Below, one piece after another: positions 47,201-54,310 of a stretch of 64,000 nucleotides of DNA. The notes beneath the pieces are model-generated. The model was not told the origin of the DNA and did no database searches. It worked only from the letters and a program-made list of their open reading frames with translations. The stretch's first letter is position 1. Every line of letters starts with the position of its first letter. The translations under genes and the position numbers were made by a program. The DNA is from Lachancea mirantina. Lineage: Eukaryota > Ascomycota > Saccharomycetes > Saccharomycetales > Saccharomycetaceae. The stretch spans positions 124,001 to 188,000 of the forward strand of contig LT598468.1 of the NCBI GenBank assembly GCA_900074745.1, written 5' to 3'.

Positions 47201-50026
47201 TTCCTTGGCAGAGATACTTCTCCTAAACATTCCCAAAGAGCGCTCTTTGTCGTGACAAGCCTGGAAAAAGATACAGGCATATTCGATTAGCTTCTTTGAG
47301 TCAATAATTTTCGAAATTGATAGGAGGAGCACGTCAAATCCATCGAGGATCAAAACCTGATCAACGAGAAAAGATTCTTTCGTGCAGGAGAAGAAGTAAG
47401 CTATCCCTTTGAAAAACTGGTCGATAGCTTGAAGGAGTTCGATACTTTGTTCAGATGCGGCAAAAATGGAAAGTTTCAAAATGAAAACACAAACACGACA
47501 AAGCGCACGACCGTGCTGACTCCATTCTTCTGCAGAATTGGCAAACAGCCTTGAAGCAAAAGAGAGAATATAGGGACCAATGAATGGAATGGTGAATTTC
47601 CTTTCATTGTTTCTCACGAAATCGTGGAAGAGGTGCCTGTAACTCTCTTGTCTTGCAATAATCATATCAAAGAAATGGATTAACGAAAAGAAAGCAGAGT
47701 CTTTAAAACTTTGAGATAAACTCAAGCCGCTTGCATAGAAGTTGACGTTCAAAATTTTGGTTAAAATAGCATCAAAGTTTTGCGTTAATTGGGAATGAGA
47801 TAAAGACTTCAATTTAGACATCAATTTCTCACAAGTACTTTCAAATTCATCGTCGGAAGTAAAGGACTCCCTTGAAAGTTTTAAAAATTCCCTAATGGTA
47901 TGATCAACGTTAAAAGATTTTCCAACGTATTCCGTAGACAGCTCAAGGTCAACCAATGGCTCACCTTGAGATGATATAAGTTGAAAAACGGTCTTCGCGG
48001 GATAGTCAATAAAGTTTTCGTTCTTTTTGATGCAGAACTTCGATTTAGCCAAAAGCAGACCATTTAAGTACGCGGAGATTCTCAACGTTTCATCGTTGAC
48101 CATATCTTCTAAACCATCAACCCTGATCATTTCACCAACGCTTTCTCCGGGTCTTACAGACACAAAAAGCCAACGTCTGTGAGGCTTATCTGTCGCCCCT
48201 CGTCTAAAAGTAACTTTGTCGTTTGCGGATGAAATTTGTATTGAAATACTATCGACATTTGTTTCCAAAGCGTTGATGTTGCTTATCGACACCTTTTTCA
48301 AGGTCAAGTAGATCCTATCATCAGGTTCAGCTTGTGTGTCAAAAAAAGCGGTTGATATGCTCTGAATCGCCGATAGGTTATTTTTTAACAGCTTGGAGGA
48401 GGCAGCGTCGCCTAAAACTTCCCTTACCGTAACAGATAATGATAATGCTCTGGGATTTACCGCAACACCCTTGTTAGAATTGTTGATGATTCGATCTATC
48501 AATTCACCCCATCCTTGATTGTCACCTCCCTTGCGTCCATTTCCATAACCCCCTTGCGCTATGTTCAAAAGAGAAGGCACTGCAGAGGGCTGCGACGCTT
48601 TCGAATAATGCGAGCCATATAACTCGACTTGAAAATCACAAGATTTAGCAGCTAATCCGTTCATTTTTCTCGTAAAAATACGGCTAACATCAACAACACC
48701 GGCAGCCAAGCCCCTGTTGATATGTGGTAGCCTAGTTTCAGAACTTGCCTGGAAGGGAATAAAAGTCTTTTTAACATCTTTAGAGTTGTTTGAGACTAGC
48801 TCAACTTTAATTGTCTCTTTTAAAACCACAACAAGATAAATTTTACTACGATCAACTTCAACCACAGGAATATCGTTAAAAAGTGCGGCAGATATATTTT
48901 CAACTGACACAACTTCGTCTCGGTCCATGTTCAAGACAAATGGCTCTGTGAGGATTTTTTTTGGAGTCCTTAGATACATGACTGCTGAGAGCCTTTGGAA
49001 ATTTGGATTTACAGTGGGATCACTGATGGCGTCTTTGAAATCGACTAGTAAGCTTGTTCGCTCCAAAGAGTCGTAGTTGGTATTTTTTGGAGGTGCCAAT
49101 TTCAGCCTATAGCGACTGGCACTTGGAAAATTGGTGGCCAGGGAGCACAGCATGGTAACATTTGCCAAGAGAAGTGGTGGTGTGTCCTCGTATTTGTACA
49201 ATTCGCCGGTGTCCAAGTCTCTGCACAAAATACTGCCATAACCAGATGAATCAACGATCGTCGAAGACTCTGTGATGAAGAAATTTCTCATTCCACGATT
49301 CGAGATAAACTTGGCGATCTTGTACGTAAGGGAGCTCGCTTCTTTCAGAAGTTCCTCGTACTCAAACTTTGTAGTCAAACGGAACTCGAGTTTGATTCTA
49401 ATGTCATCTAGCTCGTGGTACAGTTGGGACAGACTATCCGCGGTTTCAAAGGCCCCGAAGGAATACATCGAGAAAACATGAGACACAAGCTGGGACAACA
49501 TGGGTGCCATTTCTCTGATAAAATCCTGATCCTTGAGTCGGAAATACGGGAACGGGGGACAAATTTTTTTCGAGATGGAACCACTAAACTCCATAGCATC
49601 GTCCTTTGACCACTCTCCTGTCATTTGGTACAAGCAAGGGAGTTCCTTGTTATGGTTCATTTTTTCGAACTGGCTCTGCTGCGGGTTGCTTAAAAAGGGG
49701 AAATTCGTCACTTGCTCATTGTAGTACAGCCTGCTGACACGTCTCGGGAAAATGGCCCTTTTCACTTTCTGTCCTGGTAGTTTTTCACAATAAGATCCCA
49801 ATGAACTGATAAAATCCTCCGGCAAAGGCTGCCACAATATGTAACCTCTGCACCATTTACCGTCCTTGGTCTCTTCGAAAACGTATACTTCGTCACCAGG
49901 GTAAAGGTTTGCGTAGCAGTCATTGTAAAGACCAATCTTTGGATGTTTTTTGAGTGGCAGAAACTTGTGTGTGATTCTACCATGAATCAACCCATCCGTA
50001 GGGACCCAGGTTACAGACTCCAGCAT
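44255..50026 (-). CDS. DCK1: Dck1, DOCK-family exchange factor
   Basis: A 1923-residue protein; S. cerevisiae Dck1 has 1932. An SH3-like domain opens the protein (about 10-75, with YANLYPGDEVYVFEE and KWCRGYILWQ). A DHR1/C2 region lies at about 560-720 (RIYLTLKKVSI, FRRGATDKPHRRWLFVSV). A long helical repeat region follows. The catalytic DHR2 is at about 1390-1800 (YREAARNFY-like YLYKEAARNFYRGLKLEKAL, YFKVTLAGFGFP). The tail is Ser/Thr-rich and basic. Dck1 with the ELMO-like Lmo1 activates Rho5 in oxidative stress and mitophagy. A decamer repeat lies just before the ATG at 50026. Confidence 0.94.
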   Translation of the reverse strand: MLESVTWVPTDGLIHGRITHKFLPLKKHPKIGLYNDCYANLYPGDEVYVFEETKDGKWCRGYILWQPLPEDFISSLGSYCEKLPGQKVKRAIFPRRVSRLYYNEQVTNFPFLSNPQQSQFEKMNHNKELPCLYQMTGEWSKDDAMEFSGSISKKICPPFPYFRLKDQDFIREMAPMLSQLVSHVFSMYSFGAFETADSLSQLYHELDDIRIKLEFRLTTKFEYEELLKEASSLTYKIAKFISNRGMRNFFITESSTIVDSSGYGSILCRDLDTGELYKYEDTPPLLLANVTMLCSLATNFPSASRYRLKLAPPKNTNYDSLERTSLLVDFKDAISDPTVNPNFQRLSAVMYLRTPKKILTEPFVLNMDRDEVVSVENISAALFNDIPVVEVDRSKIYLVVVLKETIKVELVSNNSKDVKKTFIPFQASSETRLPHINRGLAAGVVDVSRIFTRKMNGLAAKSCDFQVELYGSHYSKASQPSAVPSLLNIAQGGYGNGRKGGDNQGWGELIDRIINNSNKGVAVNPRALSLSVTVREVLGDAASSKLLKNNLSAIQSISTAFFDTQAEPDDRIYLTLKKVSISNINALETNVDSISIQISSANDKVTFRRGATDKPHRRWLFVSVRPGESVGEMIRVDGLEDMVNDETLRISAYLNGLLLAKSKFCIKKNENFIDYPAKTVFQLISSQGEPLVDLELSTEYVGKSFNVDHTIREFLKLSRESFTSDDEFESTCEKLMSKLKSLSHSQLTQNFDAILTKILNVNFYASGLSLSQSFKDSAFFSLIHFFDMIIARQESYRHLFHDFVRNNERKFTIPFIGPYILSFASRLFANSAEEWSQHGRALCRVCVFILKLSIFAASEQSIELLQAIDQFFKGIAYFFSCTKESFLVDQVLILDGFDVLLLSISKIIDSKKLIEYACIFFQACHDKERSLGMFRRSISAKEQKFVAYKLILLRRLLTDSELEFMTETANSEDEKVQFVSKIVEWSFEPFFSYNGESLDLPTIRLANGVLITVIQKSGGLVCRNLIRLLPTLCRFLILVRKFCKEKELFKAKRTFTKLFPVNFPFDEITVDSIVQEETVVEVLIELATIIANVTKIAEGSKGELITFKQVMSQCANDAHFKSVFYISRFAREDLLTIIHTVKLILKGRFFPSKKWVTLNELFMRSSLNLLAMCKDIMIESYIPPPGAFGEFDVKLWCEYTRTALVLGNHIPHNPLSLAELPRKAIHYMAGNFRLLACSIIEDCWDALGADTSETEIFDRFGLTRAGGFQNLLVRAEKLFVRDIMEFVFQNHTDARRVGAKLIFGLTVNCWMAFGTLEPVMALTTSEVCFAYQSGKFVPTYYGTENYLKSLLFTVHLRRDDPLLDSLMKVLRLARDLLFILAESSEIPDDKEFDDDRTAHQIAVFGYLLKINKPEEFHRLVNDLFVFNIRKKDYVQAALCLELLARTYNWNPNDTLPSTSYPPLPEQSSFERREYLYKEAARNFYRGLKLEKALSIYKELAQAYEKINYDLNGLALVHGQISRLYTDLQTVDRLVPTYFKVTLAGFGFPSSLRDKSFIYEGLPFEHISSMQHRISVSHPGSRLIKTQEEMDSLRVNPAMGKFIYIIAVEPRVEISDEFTSNGKKNSANNKIRMYVENRDLNTFCSFRMLSGASNATDLWVKEVTFETASTFPTMMNRSEVKKISERTLSPVQNAIRSMQLKIQDLAGLEDTCIKLLKENGDYASAFAELSRNISGTIDAPVNGGVAQYRDFFSLENTKDVKTSELNLLQSTFDELAVVLNGCLVLHGRMCQKRLQKSHDMLVDLFQKNFNDEIDRNSITVGETDHELISRVTTGTTSNSQAPLDNQDMISAPKAPFSSTASVHSAESSTSKASSERAASTVVSQQSSNTNASTRNSTHSSKMSIFRKPLNNKFLKSAKSKASSK

Positions 50027-50356
50027 CCAGGCTATTCTTAGGCTTTGCTACGCTTCGCAATGCTTCGCAAGGCTTTGTAGGTCAGAGCTGTGAGCACCCG
50101 TTTACGGCTAACTAATATATCTATGATAATTTTTCGGTTTGATGTAAGGTTCACTTTTCCGTCTGAACGGTTGGTCAAGAATACGAGATAAATTCACGTG
50201 ACTCTGCAGAAGTCAACGGTTCTAGCCTGTGAACGTCACGAAGCGTATGTGGTGGTGGTGATAACTGGTCATGTCACCTATTGCTGAGTTAATTTTTGTA
50301 ATAGACTGACGGGGCTGGCGGTTAGAGTTGGCACCACCTTTTCCTCTGGTAATCTC
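50027..50356. repeat. DCK1 upstream region with four 10-bp repeats (50041-50080)
   Basis: Positions 50041-50080 read as four successive decamers: GGCTTTGCTA, CGCTTCGCAA, TGCTTCGCAA, GGCTTTGTAG. The inner two differ by one base. The block lies 15-54 bp before the DCK1 ATG and so may be in its leader. The rest of the 330-bp gap has no gene; a TCACGTGA palindrome lies near 50194-50201. Confidence 0.6.
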
Positions 50357-50956
50357 TCATTTTTTAGGCAGCTTCTGTTTTTTCGAGACGAGTTCGGGTT
50401 CGAATTCTTCTTCGCTGCTGGAGGGCTGTGAAGCTCGGTCTACGTGCTCTATCTCTTTCAGTAGGAATTCTAAGCCGTGGATGGCAAACTCTTGCATATT
50501 GTGGCATCTGTTGGTGCTGCCGCTATTGAACACTTCGGAGAGGTCTCTCGAGGGTCCCGACAAACCCAAATAAACAGTGCCAACAGATTGCGTTTTGCTT
50601 TTCGGTACAAACCGTGAGGAATCCGAAGCGAAGCCCGTTTCCGATAACGTGTAAGTTGCGCCCAGTTCAAATTTGAGATTTCTCGCCAATCTTAATGCGA
50701 CTTCCACACTAGGACCCGTGTAGTTCTGAATATCTTCTTCGCTCCATCCGCTTAGTTTGAGTCTACTTTTAAGACTGTATACCGTGGTTCCTCCATGGAA
50801 CCACGAGGATGCGCCCGGCACCGACACCAGGTAACTCGACATTAGACCTCCGCATGCGGCTTCACTTACCGCAATTGTTTCGTTGCGTTTCTCGAGAAGC
50901 TGAGATATTTTGTGGACAATCTCATGGGCCCTGTTTGGCGGGAAACCGGACTCCAT
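50357..50956 (-). CDS. CinA C-terminal-domain protein with altered active site
   Basis: A 199-residue protein homologous to bacterial CinA/PncC nicotinamide-mononucleotide deamidase (domain at about 8-170). The fold markers are clear: GGLMSSYLVSVPGASSWFHG and TTVYSLKSR. But the bacterial signature AESCTGG reads SEAACGG here, so the Ser after Glu is Ala. The bacterial SGIAGP loop reads LSETGFASD. Deamidase activity is therefore doubtful. A Ser/Glu then Lys-rich tail (about 172-199, PELVSKKQKLPKK) could be a nuclear signal. I know of no S. cerevisiae counterpart at this place. ATG at 50956 is the first in the frame. Confidence 0.85.
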   Translation of the reverse strand: MESGFPPNRAHEIVHKISQLLEKRNETIAVSEAACGGLMSSYLVSVPGASSWFHGGTTVYSLKSRLKLSGWSEEDIQNYTGPSVEVALRLARNLKFELGATYTLSETGFASDSSRFVPKSKTQSVGTVYLGLSGPSRDLSEVFNSGSTNRCHNMQEFAIHGLEFLLKEIEHVDRASQPSSSEEEFEPELVSKKQKLPKK

Positions 50957-52067
50957 GCTTGTTTCTTTGCGAGGGACACTCAATGGGATGAACCTTTTTT
51001 TTTTCCTGCAAGGTCAATTTCTCGTAAGGCAATTATTGTCACTTGAAAGACAAGATGGATCCTGGCAGATGTCAAAGAGGACCTTTACAGTTGTTTATAA
51101 GTTTGAATAGCCATTTGTGAAACATGCTCCAATGCCGATTAACCCCTCTTGTTTATTGTCTATACTTCATGTTGAAGTTCGATAAGTAATTGCTACCGAG
51201 TTTGAGAGGTCTAGGATGATATGGAAAACAACAGTGAAGAAAGACCTCATCAAGATCATCTGAAATTTTAAGAATTTTGTGCAAATTACAAGCATTGTAT
51301 GAGTAGCTTTGCAAAACAGAGACAACCTTTGATTCGTCCGTCCATTTCTTCTCAAACCAATGCGTACATTAGCCGTTTCTTTCGTTATATTGAACTGGCG
51401 AGTAATTACAGAAAACTGACATTGTAGCAGTAGCGAGACACCTAAATGAAGTACGGTTGGATATGTAGCACACCTTAATCCAATTTAATTCCATTTTATA
51501 ATTGCCAAAATAATATCTAGTGGCTGATAAGAATAAACGACAAGGATTTTCTCGTCAATTAAAGCAAGTTCACTTCATGAACTTTCGATTATCCTTTTCA
51601 GCAAGGCTAGTATTATTCCATGGTCAAGGAGGTTATTACAGTTTACAAAAATTAGTGATTATAGTTGCCGCATGTACCTATTTAGAAGAATGATCACAAA
51701 GAAGCGGTGCGGTTTATTCTAGCACCGCCTAGATCTATTGTACGCCTCTTCTCAAAAGAGTTCTTTCGTCAACTTAGTATACAAGAATCATAGCAAAAGG
51801 CACGGAAAAGAATTCCTTCAAAACCAATTACAGCCGACAGGTTCATGTGCAGGCTTTTGAGACGTGTCTGCTATGTTGTTAATGATCAGCATAACAGCGT
51901 AAACTAACACTGTCAGTCTCGCGCTGCTAAAGATCATGTAACACGTACAAGTCTCTAGTTCATGAAGATACTTAAAGGTCAAAAGTGGTGTAGAACAAAA
52001 GTGGCAAATTACTTGAACTGCTCGTGGCGCATTGGTAAAGAAATTTGAATCACATTAATCGGGTACA
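50957..52067. other. Long intergenic region between CinA-like gene and RPN13
   Basis: 1.1 kb upstream of two divergent genes. I see no coding frame with recognisable content and no tRNA. A hairpin with 7-bp stem GCGGTGC/GCACCGC and 11-nt loop lies at 51704-51728. A PACE-like site lies near the right end. The region is larger than most gaps here, so an unrecognised RNA gene is possible but not shown. Confidence 0.35.
52000..52008 (+). promoter_or_regulatory. PACE-like Rpn4 site before RPN13
   Basis: AGTGGCAAA differs at one base from the proteasome-associated control element GGTGGCAAA bound by Rpn4. It lies 60 bp upstream of the RPN13 ATG, a typical place. A related AGTGGTG lies 17 bp before it. 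Confidence 0.65.
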
Positions 52068-52968
52068 ATGGCTGAATTCAACCTTCATATCAATGCAGGT
52101 GTCGCCGACTTTGACGAGAGCTCTAGAATTTGTACACCGAAACCCGTGAAGGGCGAAATCAACGTAAAAGCGTCAGAAGAGGCCGAAGGCTTCTATGACT
52201 TTCATTGGCAAGCCAAAGAAAAAGTTGCAGGTGCAAATTTGGAGCCCATTGAGCTAATTTTAATTCCTGGTGAGACCAGGTGGGTGCAGGTAAAATCGTC
52301 CAAAAACGGACGTGTTTTCTGTCTTGTCTTTTCATCTGGTGAAAAGTACTTCTTTTGGCTTCAAGATGCGCTGGAAGGTACTACAAAACTCAATGAATTG
52401 TCAGACGCTGACAAAACTGTCACTGAAAAGCTCAATGACATTCTAAAGGTGGAAGAAGACGAAGTTGAAGACACGGCTGAAGACAGTATGCACGTTGACG
52501 AGCAAGAACACCAAAATCCACAGTCCGAACAGAATAATCTGTAAGTCCGCGTCTGAAAATAAGTGTTTGACTTTGCTGTTTGAGATTTATGTATACTAAC
52601 TGACGACGATTTAAACGTAAAGTCCCATTGCTCACATACGTGACTTTCTAGACAAAGAGCTTATGGTAAGCTATGTGCAAAACCTTTCACCGGACTCACC
52701 TCAGTTGCAAAGGCTGTTGAGCCATCTCCCAGAAGAAGTCAATAAGGATAAAACTACGCTAATTGAATGTCTGCGGGGACCTTTTTTCGCTCAGACGATA
52801 GATACCCTTTCGCGGTCGCTTCTCGAAGGTCCGGAGGCTGGCTTTCTAGTTGCGAGTGGATTCGGTTATGAGTATTCAGGAAACGGAGTTTTGGGCCTGA
52901 TCAAAGGAGCACGATCCCAAGGTTTAAAAGAAAAAGATGAGGCCACCTTGCAGAAAGAAAATCAGTGA
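52068..52968 (+). CDS. RPN13: Rpn13, proteasome ubiquitin receptor with Pru and DEUBAD domains, one intron
   Basis: Exons 52068-52540 and 52623-52968 give 272 residues. Exon 1 is the Pru domain (about 1-110; INVKASEEAEGFYDFHWQ, ETRWVQVKSSKNGRVFCLVF, YFFWLQD), which binds ubiquitin and Rpn2, plus an acidic linker. Exon 2 encodes PIAHIRDFLDKELMVSYVQN, then LQRLLSHLPEE, LRGPFFAQTIDTLSRSLLEG and GVLGLIKGARSQG. This matches the DEUBAD domain of human ADRM1, which binds UCH37. S. cerevisiae Rpn13 (156 residues) lacks it. Reading through the donor gives a stop one codon later and a 158-residue Pru-only protein. Located beside URA4 as in S. cerevisiae. Confidence 0.9.
52541..52622 (+). other. Intron of RPN13
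   Basis: 82 bp with donor GTAAGT (52541-52546), perfect branch TACTAAC (52594-52600) and the first AG after it, AAG (52620-52622). The joint CT|T encodes Leu and opens the DEUBAD frame. The next acceptor TAG (52649-52651) would give a different frame that stops early. Confidence 0.87.
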
Positions 52969-53044
52969 GTCAAGTGCAATCTTGAATATTTGTTCATTAA
53001 TGGTGACACAATTGAATGTATATAAATATGCATATACGACTTTT

Positions 53045-54139
53045 TCAACTAGATTGAGGACACCACTTCACAGACCAGTTCAACTTTTCTCCAGTCAAAA
53101 ATGGTACCACGTTGGTCCCCTTGCCATCGGAAAGACAATCTGGAACTATCTGATCTTTCTTGAAAATCACAGCTTCTTCCGTAGATTTCAAGTCCTGTGT
53201 TTTAACACCATAGAATTGCAATCCGGAGTCCGAAACAAAGGTCTTTAGCTTGTCGAGGGCGTTTTGAGTCTCAAAGATCTGAGCAACGTATGGAAGCGCC
53301 AGCGACTGAGTGTAAACGCCTGCGCAGACGTTGATGTGCCTAGCCTTGTTCGAGATTGGATGAGGTGCGGAGTCAGACCCGAAAAAAAAGTAAGGTTTCC
53401 CTGACGTCGCGGCTGACACCAAGGCTCTTCTGTCGCTAGGTAGCTTGGCCACCGGTTTGCAAAAATTGACTGGATTTCCAGCCCAGTCGTCAACGGTAAG
53501 GAAGAGATGATGAGCGGTGATAGTGGCAGCCACCTTAATGTCTTGAACGTTTGCAATATCCTTGTTAAGTTCATTAATGAGATTTATAGCCGCTTCCGAC
53601 GTACAGTGCTCCAAAATGATTTTCAATTGTGGAAAGTCGCTATGTAGCTTTCTCAAAGCCGGCAAAAATGATTCCTCGGCGTTAAGCACATGGATATCTT
53701 TGCTTTCTCCTGCAACCGATGGCTTTTCGCCGTGTAAGTTTAGAACTAACCCTTCCTCTTCCATAGCTTGGAAAACTGGATAGAAAGAACTGAAATCATT
53801 AGGATCCACACCAGCAGCAGAGTTAGTCGTAACACCGGCTGGATAGCATTTAACACCCTGTACGGCTCCAACGGAAGCTGCTTGATGTATAAGATCGGCA
53901 GAAAGTTCCTTCGACAGATAAAAACTCATCAAAAACGTCGTCTGAGGAGCCAGTTCCTGAAGCCTTTGCTTGTAAGCAATAACTCTGTCCAAAGTAGTGA
54001 TCGGTGGTTGGAGATTAGGCATGATGTATGCAACGGATATACCACCTTCTCTTATAGTTGGAGTGACCAAATCGCACATTTCTCCCTCCCTAAGATGAAC
54101 ATGCATGTCGCACGTAACACCAAGATTGATTTCGGACAT
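53045..54139 (-). CDS. URA4: Dihydroorotase
   Basis: A 364-residue enzyme, the same length as S. cerevisiae Ura4. Type II dihydroorotase features: DMHVHLREGEM (metal His-x-His), GVKCYPAGVTTN (carbamylated Lys), NLHGEKP, ILEHCTS, TAHHLFL and FGSDSAPHP (catalytic Asp). It converts carbamoyl-aspartate to dihydroorotate, the third step of UMP synthesis. It is divergent from DPH2 (171 bp) and convergent with RPN13 (76 bp). I saw no Ppr1 site in its short promoter, unlike expectation from S. cerevisiae. Confidence 0.97.
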   Translation of the reverse strand: MSEINLGVTCDMHVHLREGEMCDLVTPTIREGGISVAYIMPNLQPPITTLDRVIAYKQRLQELAPQTTFLMSFYLSKELSADLIHQAASVGAVQGVKCYPAGVTTNSAAGVDPNDFSSFYPVFQAMEEEGLVLNLHGEKPSVAGESKDIHVLNAEESFLPALRKLHSDFPQLKIILEHCTSEAAINLINELNKDIANVQDIKVAATITAHHLFLTVDDWAGNPVNFCKPVAKLPSDRRALVSAATSGKPYFFFGSDSAPHPISNKARHINVCAGVYTQSLALPYVAQIFETQNALDKLKTFVSDSGLQFYGVKTQDLKSTEEAVIFKKDQIVPDCLSDGKGTNVVPFLTGEKLNWSVKWCPQSS

Positions 54140-54310
54140 TGGATTGGCTTGTGTGATGAATTGAATATTTGGTCGTTGAACCGTGATGTGCTGTATGTCA
54201 GTTTTTCATTTCTCGGAAATGATCATTTGAAAAATTTGGTACCTCATCTCATCTCATCTGCAAGGAAACAAGTCTCGGTACTAAGACTTGGGGAAACCAC
54301 TGCTATTCCA
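54140..54310. promoter_or_regulatory. URA4-DPH2 divergent promoter with RRPE and PAC-like elements
   Basis: TGAAAAATTT (54228-54237) matches the RRPE of ribosome biogenesis genes. Nine bases on, tandem CTCAT units (54243-54259) contain two overlapping copies of ATCTCATC, the reverse complement of the PAC core GATGAGAT. Both lie within 85 bp of the DPH2 ATG, so they probably serve DPH2. Confidence 0.6.

Noticed and set aside
53768-54310. Open frame upstream of DPH2 running antisense through URA4
   Set aside because: It has no similarity to Dph2. The conserved N-terminus starts at the ATG at 54311, and URA4 is clearly the real gene on the other strand.
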